Assembly (NCBI RefSeq): GCF_003268855.1
Contig: NZ_QLSZ01000003.1
Location: forward strand, 62,001 to 126,000
Direction of reading: 5' to 3'
DNA from: Flavobacterium aciduliphilum
GTDB taxonomy: Bacteria > Bacteroidota > Bacteroidia > Flavobacteriales > Flavobacteriaceae
DNA: 64,000 nucleotides
Shown here piece by piece: positions 26,760 to 35,129 of the stretch. Every line of letters starts with the position of its first letter. Within the stretch, counting starts at the first letter, position 1. Below the pieces are notes generated by a model. That model saw nothing but the letters and a program-made list of their open reading frames with translations. It did no database searches and was not told the DNA's origin. The translations under genes and the position numbers were made by a program.

Positions 26760-28448
26760 CTATTTTTCCGACTCCAAATCATAATTAGCATTCGCTTTCT
26801 GAATAAGCTTATAAGAAACAAAGAAACCCAAAACAAACAACAGTAGCAATACAATAAATAGAACATAGCTTCCGATTAAGAAATTCCAAAAGATAAAATA
26901 CAATAGAAAACCATTACCCGTTTGAAGTAACCAAGCCAAAAGTCTTAGTTTAGAAAAAGTTTTTCCGCTATTGCTAAATGGCTTCCAAAAACCACCCGGT
27001 TTGATGGTTGTGGCAAAGGTTTGTAAAATTTTAGCTTCTGTAGGAGCTGTAAAAAAAGTAACCGACAACCATGTAATGCAAACCGCAATAGTTAAAATGA
27101 TAAGTTTAATAGGATAATAATCGATGTTAAAATTGTGTTCTAAACTAATAAGTAATTGATGCAATGTTTTATTGTTATCATAAAACCAATCTAAAACTGG
27201 TGGATAAATTAAAGCCGCTAGCATAGCCGATAACTGCGACCAAGCATTGATGCGCCACCAATACCATCGTAACATAAACACTGGCCCTACTCCTGCTGTT
27301 ATAGCAAACAAATACTTCGTGATTCCTACTAACGAATCGGCATAGATGGCTATACCTCCAGATATTATAATAATATAAATCATGGCTATTATTCCGAACT
27401 TCTTTGCTTTAGCAGCACTCAGATTTGGATTAATAGCGTGTTTATAAAAGTTTTCAACTAATAAGGAGCCACCCCAATTTTGTGTGTTTTGAACCATCGA
27501 TAGAAAAGGAATCAGAAAGACTACAACGACCAAAACTAACATCCAAGAAGGCAATACTTTTACAAATAAGGAAGTAAAAGCCAATTCGCTATCTGCCGAA
27601 CCACTAGCATAACCATAACAAACAGCCATAAAAGGTAAGGTAAACAAGAATACCCTAAAAAGTACTATTGATAAAGAGGGAATAAAAACGCTTTTCAGCA
27701 AGTCTTTACTGGTATTGGCTGCCATCAATTTTTGTCCATTCATATCGGGATAATCTAATATCGAAGCCGACCACCATTGTACCAACACAAAAACAATAAA
27801 AGCATTAAAAGTTTTAGAACCTATAGACGGAATGATATTGAAATTGGATTTAGAAGATTGTACTGTAGTTGCTAAATGGGATAATCCACCAGTGTTAAGA
27901 AATAAACTAATCATAATGATTAGAAACAAGACTATAAAAACTATAAATAAAACAAAATCTAATTTTAAACGCTGCCTCAAACTATTAAAGAATGTTAGAA
28001 GTATGATAAGAAATGTCAATAGTCCTATTGCCAAATTGATTTCTATTCCAACAATAAAACAGAAAATTTTACTGAAAGCCAACAGGCTAAAACTGATAAT
28101 AAATGGAACGACCAACAAGCCTAAATACAAACTCCTAAAATTATGAAGTATCTTGGCTCCTCTTCCTGAGTATCTAAAAAATAAAAATTCATTTTCGGTT
28201 TTTACAGGAACTTTTCTCCATAAATGAGCAAAAAAAGATACACTAAAAGCCGCCCCAATAGCGGCACTCCAATACAACCACATATCGGAAAGTTGACCTT
28301 TTAATAAAGAGGCACAAATTAATTGGGGTTCTATCATGATTCCGCTTGCCAATAGCATGGAAAAACCAATAAGCCACCAAGATTCATTTTTGGAATAAAA
28401 CAAATTAGTTCCAAGTTTATTCTGTTTTTTTTGTAATACGTTTTTCAA
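26760..28448 (-). CDS. Sodium:solute symporter (SSS) family transporter
   Basis: 562 residues with 12-14 transmembrane segments. The N-terminus SWWLIGFSMLLASGIMIEPQ and the middle motifs VQWWSASILDYPDMNGQKLMAA and NTQNWGGSLLVENFYKHAINPNLSAAKA are characteristic of SSS permeases in Bacteroidota. The substrate is unknown (sugar, solute or carboxylate). The start codon is TTG at 28448, two codons after the HU gene stop; no usable ATG lies ahead of the first TM segment, so coupling to the HU gene is likely. Inner membrane. Confidence 0.87.
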   Translation of the reverse strand: MKNVLQKKQNKLGTNLFYSKNESWWLIGFSMLLASGIMIEPQLICASLLKGQLSDMWLYWSAAIGAAFSVSFFAHLWRKVPVKTENEFLFFRYSGRGAKILHNFRSLYLGLLVVPFIISFSLLAFSKIFCFIVGIEINLAIGLLTFLIILLTFFNSLRQRLKLDFVLFIVFIVLFLIIMISLFLNTGGLSHLATTVQSSKSNFNIIPSIGSKTFNAFIVFVLVQWWSASILDYPDMNGQKLMAANTSKDLLKSVFIPSLSIVLFRVFLFTLPFMAVCYGYASGSADSELAFTSLFVKVLPSWMLVLVVVVFLIPFLSMVQNTQNWGGSLLVENFYKHAINPNLSAAKAKKFGIIAMIYIIIISGGIAIYADSLVGITKYLFAITAGVGPVFMLRWYWWRINAWSQLSAMLAALIYPPVLDWFYDNNKTLHQLLISLEHNFNIDYYPIKLIILTIAVCITWLSVTFFTAPTEAKILQTFATTIKPGGFWKPFSNSGKTFSKLRLLAWLLQTGNGFLLYFIFWNFLIGSYVLFIVLLLLFVLGFFVSYKLIQKANANYDLESEK

Positions 28449-28451
28449 AGC

Positions 28452-28835
28452 TTATCGCATTCTTTTATAAGTTATTCTATTGATTTTGCTTTTCAAATCT
28501 TTAGAAGGTTTGTAACTAATTTTTGCTCCTTTAATATTCGATTTTCCCAAAGCTTCTTCAGTATCGGCAGCAGTTCCTTGCAAAATAAGTTGGAAAGTTC
28601 CCAAACTATCAATTTTTACTATATTCCCATTCGATAACGCCTCTCCTATTACATCGCTTAAAGCCATAATCACACCGTAACAATCGGCTCTACTCATAGA
28701 AGATCGACCTGCAATAATTCTGGCCAAATCATCCAATTGCACCTCTCCTTTACTTACTGCACAAGGGTAATATTTTACCTCAGGTGGCGATACTAAATTG
28801 TTCTGCTTGGGGATCATTTTAAATCGTACTGACAT
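28452..28835 (-). CDS. HU-like DNA-binding protein (Bacteroidota HU family, 127 residues)
   Basis: Contains the HU-type core: LDDLARIIAGRSSMSRADCYGVIMALSDVIGEALSNGNIVKIDSLGTFQLIL in the first 85 residues, then a basic C-terminal arm (ISYKPSKDLKSKINRITYKRMR). The N-terminal extension of about 25 residues before the helices is typical of the HU-HIG group in Bacteroidota. It would bind or bend DNA. A set of 22-bp-spaced repeats lies upstream. The pairing with a transporter in one operon is unusual. Confidence 0.88.
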   Translation of the reverse strand: MSVRFKMIPKQNNLVSPPEVKYYPCAVSKGEVQLDDLARIIAGRSSMSRADCYGVIMALSDVIGEALSNGNIVKIDSLGTFQLILQGTAADTEEALGKSNIKGAKISYKPSKDLKSKINRITYKRMR

Positions 28836-29142
28836 AAAAATGGCTTGTTAAGGTTCATAAAATCGTTTGATAAGGACAAATATAATAAAAGATGTACGAC
28901 TTTTATACAAATACCGTACATCTTTTAAGTAATTGTCGTATATCATTTATTCAAGTGTCGTACATCTTTTATAAAAGTTATACTGATGAATTTAAAAAGT
29001 TATCAGGATGAAATAAAAACACCATACTGATAATTAAATTTTAAAACAAAAGAACCTTAACTTATTGCCTAAAAGTAAAAAGTAATTCAATATCAATTGT
29101 AATTAAACCTATTTTATTAAATTTGAAGCACTATATCTATTT
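28836..29142. promoter_or_regulatory. Intergenic region (307 bp) with iterons and a promoter for the 29143 gene
   Basis: No gene is seen in this gap between the divergent HU and paralogue genes. It contains three direct copies of a motif like GTCGTACATCTTTTA, at 28914-28928, 28935-28949 and 28957-28971, with the CGTA cores at exact 22-base steps. One inverted copy lies at 28886-28900. The first copy and the inverted one form a perfect 10-bp inverted repeat (AAGATGTACG/CGTACATCTT). Nearer to the plus-strand gene, TTG (29097-29099) and TAAATTTG (29118-29125) with 18 bases between them fit the Bacteroidota promoter. Confidence 0.65.
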
Positions 29143-30228
29143 ATGACCAAATCTAGAAACACTTTAAACGCTTTTACTCTATCTGAATTAAAAAGTCAGA
29201 TAAGCATAAAATTAGGCTTTCCTATTGTAGGAAAAACAGATTGTTTAAAGTTAAGCACGCTGCTGCAGAAAAAAAATTATGGTAGTATTTCGGTTTCTAC
29301 CTTATATCGATTATTTGTCAATTATAAAGGGATTATACCCTATCAAAATACATTAGATGTATTGTCGCAGTATTTAGAATATTCTTGTTGGGCTAACTTT
29401 GTGGATACAGTTGAAAAGAAAAGTCCTAACCGTCCTTCTCCAGAGAAAATAGAAATAACTAACAACTTATTATTTCATTGCATACAATATGAAGCTACAA
29501 AGCCATTAACTTCTTATTTTGAAAGTATTGAAGAAATGGATTATTCTTTTAAAGCAAAAGTAGCCTTAGAGGTTTATGATAGTTTATTACTCACTAAAAA
29601 ACCTGAGTTATTTTTTTCTAATTTTAGCAAAAACAAATTTGTAAAACAATTTGTTTTAGAAGATGCTTTCGATCCCGGTTTTAGAATCAAAAATTATGAT
29701 TGGGCTTTTAAATTATATTGTAATAATACTTTTGACAATTCGAAAGAAAACCTACAAGATTATGTTTTTTCACAATCTGTTTTATTTAGGCATTACGTGC
29801 TTTCCAACAATAATAAAGAAGCTTTAGAAATTGGCAAGAAAATATTCATTCAAAAACCAGTACTTTCAGATGATTTAGATGACATTTTTATATTTCCAAA
29901 TATTAGATATCGTGCATACAAATTATGGTACCTCATCCTGATAAACAAATCAAGAATGGAAATAAAAAATTATATTGAGGAACTCTTAGAGTATTGTAGA
30001 ACTATCTATATTGATTTGGATGAAATTTCAAGAAAAATTGTTTTTCAAACTATTGGTGAAGTTTTTTGCTATACTACTATCATCTCAAAATACCACGTTG
30101 AATTAAAAACAATTTTTAAAAAAGAATTCGAAACTATTCCCAATAGTGTTTTTGAAAAACCACTCAAAAAAACACTTCATTATTTTGAATCTAATGGATT
30201 GTTGTTTCATAGACCTACCAAAAGTTGA
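29143..30228 (+). CDS. Member 4 of the HTH-like/helical-repeat paralogous family
   Basis: 361 residues, the shortest of the four. The N-terminus matches the family plan: KLGFPIVGKTDCLKLSTLL, then SISVSTLYRLFVNYKGIIPYQNTLDVLSQYLEYSCWANFV. The S-x-x-T-L-x-R-L-F recognition-like phrase is closest to member 1. The C-terminus is helical, with LLxxxxPEL and ALEIGKKIF segments. It is followed after 63 bases by the duplicated gene pair and preceded by a promoter and by the HU-side iterons. Possibly the regulator that binds those iterons; this is inference from adjacency. Confidence 0.75.
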   Translation: MTKSRNTLNAFTLSELKSQISIKLGFPIVGKTDCLKLSTLLQKKNYGSISVSTLYRLFVNYKGIIPYQNTLDVLSQYLEYSCWANFVDTVEKKSPNRPSPEKIEITNNLLFHCIQYEATKPLTSYFESIEEMDYSFKAKVALEVYDSLLLTKKPELFFSNFSKNKFVKQFVLEDAFDPGFRIKNYDWAFKLYCNNTFDNSKENLQDYVFSQSVLFRHYVLSNNNKEALEIGKKIFIQKPVLSDDLDDIFIFPNIRYRAYKLWYLILINKSRMEIKNYIEELLEYCRTIYIDLDEISRKIVFQTIGEVFCYTTIISKYHVELKTIFKKEFETIPNSVFEKPLKKTLHYFESNGLLFHRPTKS

Positions 30229-30291
30229 ACTAAGTTGAACCACTTTAATGTATTTTTTATCATTTAATTAGCTTTTTAAAAATGTTAATCA

Positions 30292-31371
30292 ATGATAAAA
30301 TTCAATTACGAGTATACCTACTCAAGAGGCAATGGAAAAATAACTTTCACAGAAGGTAAAAACAATACTGTAACAGCAACTTATAAAGTCTTTAATGACG
30401 AAGGAACCATTACTGGCAAACTTCATGATAATGAATTAGAAGCTACTTTTCATAGCGTTTCAATGAACAGAGTAGGTTTAATTCATTTCACTTTTTCAGA
30501 AGATGGTTTTGATGCCAAATGGAAAAATGGTTTGGAACCAGGCACTATGAGAGGTAGATGGTTTACAGAAAAAAACAATACAGAATCAAACGATTTTGTT
30601 TTTAACATCAATCAATCATCAAGATGGGATTTTGAAGATACAATTGAAGAAGAGGTAGAAAGATTATTTCAACTTCAAGATGAAAAATTAAGAGATTCAT
30701 TTGTTAAAAATGCTACAGATTTTATAAACAATAACCCTTCTTTTTATTGGCTTTCTTACCTTATTTATTACAAAGCTGAAGAATGTTATTATGAAAGTGG
30801 AAATGATGATTTATGCGATTGGTATTCAGGATTTCAGCTTTTAGAAAAAGACTTTAATTTTAACCCTAAAGAAAAATTTAATTTAAATTTTTACCCTGAA
30901 AAAGATGAAAATAGTGACAGCTATTGGGATTCTGCAGCTGACTATAAATGGTCTTTTGGTAATGAAGATAAAAAAAACTTTGTAGAAATAATATTAGATC
31001 TTTTAAAAATCAATATTGAAAACTATGAAGATACTGCTTTAAATTACTCTTTACTAAAGAATACTGCAACAACTTGTCTGTGGATATCACTTCAATCTTA
31101 CACAATGCAAAGACCTACTCCTGAAAGTGAAGATGTAGCAAATTGCTTATGGTCTGTTTTCTGCGACTCTGCACATGAAATTGAAATTTTTAAAGGAGAT
31201 GGAAATTTTGGTATGGAAGCTGTTGACAACATTATTAAATATATTTTAAGAATGGATAAAGAAGAATTTAATACTGAAGAAAATGATGATTTAGAAACAT
31301 TTAATGATTATGTTCACGATTATATCAAAATAAGTGAAGAGCTTTTAGACAGAGATATATTTGATATGTAA
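30292..31371 (+). CDS. Hypothetical two-part protein with a beta-rich N-terminal domain
   Basis: 359 residues. The first 90 residues are beta-rich (FNYEYTYSRGNGKITF, VTATYKVFNDEGTITGKL, GFDAKWKNGLEPGTMRGRW), a small domain seen at the head of several Bacteroidota proteins. The rest is acidic and helical with an aromatic pattern (WLSYLIYYKAEECYYESGND). No signal peptide. The first roughly 130 bases are repeated about 1.1 kb downstream with a premature stop. Function unknown. Confidence 0.7.
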   Translation: MIKFNYEYTYSRGNGKITFTEGKNNTVTATYKVFNDEGTITGKLHDNELEATFHSVSMNRVGLIHFTFSEDGFDAKWKNGLEPGTMRGRWFTEKNNTESNDFVFNINQSSRWDFEDTIEEEVERLFQLQDEKLRDSFVKNATDFINNNPSFYWLSYLIYYKAEECYYESGNDDLCDWYSGFQLLEKDFNFNPKEKFNLNFYPEKDENSDSYWDSAADYKWSFGNEDKKNFVEIILDLLKINIENYEDTALNYSLLKNTATTCLWISLQSYTMQRPTPESEDVANCLWSVFCDSAHEIEIFKGDGNFGMEAVDNIIKYILRMDKEEFNTEENDDLETFNDYVHDYIKISEELLDRDIFDM

Positions 31372-31390
31372 ATTTTTAAAAGATAATTTA

Positions 31391-31606
31391 ATGATAAAAT
31401 TCAATTACGAGTATACCTACTCTAGAGGCAATTGAAAAATAACTTTTACAGAAGGTAAAAACAATACTGTAACAGCAACTTATAAAGTCTTTAAAGACGT
31501 AGGAACCATTACTGGCAAAATTGTTAATGAGGTTAAAGGAATAGAAGATAACGAAGAAGGCGAATGGACAAAGAGTCAATTTGAAGATTTAGTTGATAAT
31601 GTTTAA
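31391..31606 (+). pseudogene. Degenerate second copy of the 30292 N-terminal domain
   Basis: Bases 31391-31519 match 30292-30420 with only a handful of differences. In this copy, Gly15 (GGA) has become TGA at 31433-31435, which stops the frame after 14 codons. Beyond the shared part the same frame runs on with an unrelated acidic tail (EDNEEGEWTKSQFEDLVDNV) to TAA 31604. It is a tandem partial duplication that fused to other sequence and then decayed, or a small gene with one error. Confidence 0.75.
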
Positions 31607-31615
31607 AATAAAAAA

Positions 31616-31810
31616 ATGAAAGCAAAAATTGTAAAATTAAAAGTAAAGGTAGGTAGTGCGCCTGCAGGTCACCAAATTACGGTTCCATATCCAGATTCAC
31701 ATGGATATCCTCATGTGGATGATGTTAAAAAAGTACTTTTAGAACAAGGTTTTATATCAAGCATGGGACAAGTTGCCTTATCTAATACGCAATATGAAAT
31801 ATTGAAATAA
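31616..31810 (+). CDS. Small hypothetical protein, 64 residues
   Basis: A basic N-terminus (KAKIVKLKVKVGSAPAGHQITVPYP) is followed by DSHGYPHVDDVKKVLLEQGF. The start is 9 bases downstream of the pseudogene copy. A strong terminator follows 25 bases after its stop. The composition and the intact frame support a real gene; function unknown. It may be the last gene of the 29143-31810 group. Confidence 0.6.
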   Translation: MKAKIVKLKVKVGSAPAGHQITVPYPDSHGYPHVDDVKKVLLEQGFISSMGQVALSNTQYEILK

Positions 31811-31835
31811 AAAATATTTAAAGAATTAAATTTTT

Positions 31836-31880
31836 AAACATGTATCATGAGAATACTAAATCTATGATACATGTTTTTTA
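31836..31880 (+). terminator. Rho-independent terminator
   Basis: Perfect 13-bp stem AAACATGTATCAT (31836-31848) and ATGATACATGTTT (31864-31876), 15-base loop, followed by a T-run. It ends the 29143-31810 group of genes. Confidence 0.85.
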
Positions 31881-31952
31881 TTATTAACAAAATAAGGTAA
31901 TCTGAATATTTTATAATAAATACTATTTTTACTTATTTAATGAATATCTAAA

Positions 31953-33125
31953 ATGAATCAAATTATAACTAATTTAAAAACCAATTTTTTGTTCCAAATG
32001 TCACTTTCTTCCAAGGAATTGTTTCATAGCAATATGCTGGCTTGGCTTATGGAACAAAAAATTGATCATGATTTATTAATTGCTAAAATCTTTATTGAGT
32101 CAATTACTAATCAAAAAATAATCGGTCCTATTGAAAAAATAGTAGTGAAACGAGAAGAACTAAATATAGATTTAATTATTGAATATGATATAGCTGGGGT
32201 TAGAAATTATATTTTCATTGAAAACAAAATGAAAAGCATACCTAAACCAGAACAATTAGAGGAATATGACAAAAAAATTGATGGATATATTTTAAACAAC
32301 AAAATAAAAAACAAAACTATTGTTCATCACCAAATACCTTATAAAAAGTTATTGATTCCTAGCGAAATTTTTATTAATGTTAATTGGGAGGTAATAACTT
32401 ATAAAAAACACATAATTAATATTTTAGTTGAATTACAACAAAGATTAAATTCTAATAATAAAAACAATAAGGAATTGTATTGGATTATTAGTAAATATCA
32501 TGATTTTTTAATCAATATTATTTCTATTTTTGAGTTCTATTTAGGAGATGATTTCGAAAATAAACCTTATAACTTTTATTCGCAAGAATTTGATAAAATT
32601 AGAGAAATAAGACTTCATGATATGCTATTAAAAAATGTTCATGAAAGAATTTCAATGATATTAAAAAATAGACTAACTAAAGAAAACATTATTGTTTCAT
32701 CCGACTTCACTCGTTCAACAGGTATTTCTGATGTGTTTATTACACTAACGAATGAATTTAAAATGGGATTACAAATACAAGGTAATACTCTAAAATATTT
32801 TTTATGTTGTGATAAAAGTGATAATTTATCTAAAAAAAATATTGCAATTTGTAAGCAGTTGGTAGAAAAAAAATTATGGTTTTATGATAATTTTGCAAAC
32901 CCTATCACATTACTTTCTGGAAACGGTAGAAATAAAACTGAATTACAAATTAACGAAACGACTACTTTTTGCGAATATGATAAAGGCCATTTTATATATT
33001 TAACTAAATCTATTAGTGAATATAAAAACAAGACAATACGCGACTTAATTGAATATATTGTCAGTGAGATTAACAATGCTATTGGTAAAAAACAGGATAT
33101 TGTAAACTTAATTAATCAAATATAA
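31953..33125 (+). CDS. PD-(D/E)XK nuclease superfamily protein
   Basis: 390 residues. The nuclease core is visible in the first 100: SKELFHSNMLAWLM (conserved N-terminal helix of this family), then D73 in ELNIDLIIEY and E90-N-K92 in YIFIENKMKS, which is the D...ExK arrangement. This matches the PD-(D/E)XK family found as stand-alone nucleases in Bacteroidota. The C-terminal half is strand-rich, with a small-domain look, and could bind substrate or partner. It ends 10 bases ahead of the DUF2779 nuclease, so the two are one operon of two restriction-like nucleases. Confidence 0.82.
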   Translation: MNQIITNLKTNFLFQMSLSSKELFHSNMLAWLMEQKIDHDLLIAKIFIESITNQKIIGPIEKIVVKREELNIDLIIEYDIAGVRNYIFIENKMKSIPKPEQLEEYDKKIDGYILNNKIKNKTIVHHQIPYKKLLIPSEIFINVNWEVITYKKHIINILVELQQRLNSNNKNNKELYWIISKYHDFLINIISIFEFYLGDDFENKPYNFYSQEFDKIREIRLHDMLLKNVHERISMILKNRLTKENIIVSSDFTRSTGISDVFITLTNEFKMGLQIQGNTLKYFLCCDKSDNLSKKNIAICKQLVEKKLWFYDNFANPITLLSGNGRNKTELQINETTTFCEYDKGHFIYLTKSISEYKNKTIRDLIEYIVSEINNAIGKKQDIVNLINQI

Positions 33126-33135
33126 AAAACTACTA

Positions 33136-34638
33136 ATGCCAACATACAAACATAAAATATCTAAATCTCGTTTTGTTTCAGGAATGCAATGTGAGAAAAA
33201 ATTATACTTTGACATGTTCAGAGGCGATTTAAAACCAACACTCACGGAACAACAAAAAGCACTTTTTGAATCCGGAAATCTAGTAGGCGAACTAGCTCAA
33301 AAAGTTTTTCCAAATGGAAAAGATGCAAGTCCTAAAAGTTATTATGACTTCTCAAAATCGATTGAACAAACAAGAGCATGGATTAATGAAGGTGTAGCTA
33401 CCATTTATGAAGCTGCTTTTTTTCATGATGAAGTGTTGGCAGCTCTCGATATTTTGCATCATCAAGATAATGAGCGATGGGCTATTGAAGTTAAAAGTAG
33501 TACTTCGGTAAAAGACTATCATATTCTTGATGCTTCTTTGCAATACTGGGTTATGACCCAATCAGGATTTAGACCCGATCGATTTTTTTTGATGCATATT
33601 AATAATGGTTATGTTAAAAATGGTGCCATTGAAGTAGAACAACTGTTTACTTTAGTCGATATCACCCACCAAGTAATTGAAAATCAAGAAAGGGTTGAAA
33701 ACAATCTTTCTAGATTTAAAGCACTATCAAAAGAAACAGAGCCTATAGTTGCTATTGGAAAACAATGCGCCTCACCTTTTAATTGTGACTACAAAGCACA
33801 TTGTTGGCAACATATTCCTCAGAATTCTGTTTTTGAATTGGGAAGTGCCAGAAGAAAAAATTGGGAATTACATAATAAAGGAATACTTGAATTAATAAAT
33901 ATTCCTGATAACGTTGAATTATCCCATCGTCAACACCTTCAAGTGGAAGGATTGAAAAATGGTAGCTCTTATATAGATCGTACTTCAATTACATCATTTA
34001 TTGAGGGGTGCACCTACCCACTCTATTTCTTTGATTTCGAAACCATCTTTCCAGCCATCCCAATAGTTGACAATTCAAGTCCATTTCAACAAATCCCTTT
34101 TCAATATTCCTTACATATTTTAGAAGAGGAAAATGCTCTTTTATTACACAAAGAATTTTTAGCCGAGCCCTCCTATTTTATAACAAGTGACATAACAAAA
34201 GATCCAAGAAAGAAACTAATTGAACAATTAAAATCAGACATTGGAACTACAGGAAGTATTGTGGCTTACAATGCAACATTTGAAATTAATGTTTTAAAAA
34301 AATTAGCTCTAGCATATCCAGAAGAGGCAGCGTTTCTAAATGATTTGATACATCGTTTTGTGGATTTATTAGTGGTATTCAAAAATGGCTGGTATTATAA
34401 ACCCGAAATGAAAGCATCAGCTTCTATTAAGTCTGTTTTACCTGCCATTGCTCCCGAATTCAGTTATAAAGATTTAGAAATTTCAGATGGTGAACTAGCT
34501 AGCGGCACTTTTTTATCTTTGATAGAAGGTACTATCGAATTTACTCCAGAACTCAAAAAAAATCTTTTAGTCTATTGCGAAAGAGACACCGAAGGAATGG
34601 TAATTCTTTGGAAGGAATTGTTGAGATGCGTTCAGTGA
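33136..34638 (+). CDS. DUF2779 protein: Cas4-like PD-(D/E)XK nuclease joined to a DnaQ-like domain
   Basis: 500 residues. The N-terminal domain has D105, E118 and K120 (LAALDIL...RWAIEVKSS). It also has four cysteines placed as in Cas4/AddB nucleases: C19 before the core and C211, C217, C223 behind it, which should hold a 4Fe-4S cluster. The second domain begins at YFFDFETIFPAIP (D300, E302) and looks like a 3'-5' exonuclease of the DnaQ type, with a later YNATFEINVL and YCERDTEGM. The order nuclease then exonuclease is that of DUF2779 proteins. It follows another PD-(D/E)XK gene by 10 bases. Probable role in DNA-end processing or defence; CRISPR genes are absent. Confidence 0.88.
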   Translation: MPTYKHKISKSRFVSGMQCEKKLYFDMFRGDLKPTLTEQQKALFESGNLVGELAQKVFPNGKDASPKSYYDFSKSIEQTRAWINEGVATIYEAAFFHDEVLAALDILHHQDNERWAIEVKSSTSVKDYHILDASLQYWVMTQSGFRPDRFFLMHINNGYVKNGAIEVEQLFTLVDITHQVIENQERVENNLSRFKALSKETEPIVAIGKQCASPFNCDYKAHCWQHIPQNSVFELGSARRKNWELHNKGILELINIPDNVELSHRQHLQVEGLKNGSSYIDRTSITSFIEGCTYPLYFFDFETIFPAIPIVDNSSPFQQIPFQYSLHILEEENALLLHKEFLAEPSYFITSDITKDPRKKLIEQLKSDIGTTGSIVAYNATFEINVLKKLALAYPEEAAFLNDLIHRFVDLLVVFKNGWYYKPEMKASASIKSVLPAIAPEFSYKDLEISDGELASGTFLSLIEGTIEFTPELKKNLLVYCERDTEGMVILWKELLRCVQ

Positions 34639-34644
34639 TTTTAA

Positions 34645-35118
34645 CTATCCTAAAATCCCTTGCAACAATAAAAAGACAATTGGGGCATTATAGTGTATTA
34701 CATAGACGTTTTTTATCTTTCCGCTGTATTCAATTTCATATCTGATAATAAAAGGATCATTCAATTCAATGGAATAATAGGAATGAGTAGTTAAAAACTG
34801 TTCCATTTCATTTTCTTTAAGAGAATCAAACAATTTTGATTCTCTTAAAGATTGTGTTTGTTTAGACAAAACCTTAATATGCGCTATAGTATTTTCATCA
34901 TCCAATAGCTTATTAGTATTTGAATAGTGTTGAAAAAAGTTTTCATTTTCAGAACTTGAATTCATAATCACAATGGTATCGTATTTCAGCTCTTTTTTAA
35001 AAAATTTAAGTTGCTCCACACAAGCAAATATATTCGACTGTTTTGCTAGGTTTGTTATTCGGTAACGCTTTTGCAAATCTGTTTTTAGTAAGTCTAATAA
35101 GTCCCTATTTGTATTCAT
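34645..35118 (-). CDS. Last gene of the ubiquitination-like operon, 157 residues ending in Gly
   Basis: A soluble protein with no known motif: an N-terminal helical part, a middle with LKYDTIVIMNSSSEN, and a C-terminus of strands (IRYEIEYSGKIKNVYVIHYN) ending in LLLQGILG. A C-terminal glycine would be needed for E1-dependent transfer, but I see no beta-grasp fold, so substrate or Ubl status is only a possibility. It follows the AAA+ gene by 11 bases. The start at ATG 35118 is supported by that spacing. Confidence 0.65.
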   Translation of the reverse strand: MNTNRDLLDLLKTDLQKRYRITNLAKQSNIFACVEQLKFFKKELKYDTIVIMNSSSENENFFQHYSNTNKLLDDENTIAHIKVLSKQTQSLRESKLFDSLKENEMEQFLTTHSYYSIELNDPFIIRYEIEYSGKIKNVYVIHYNAPIVFLLLQGILG

Positions 35119-35129
35119 AATGTTTGGTT

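Noticed and set aside
26760..28448. Transporter as part of the HU iterons as plasmid replication unit
   Set aside because: No replication initiator protein is recognisable near the iterons, and the surrounding genes look chromosomal, so a plasmid origin is not claimed.
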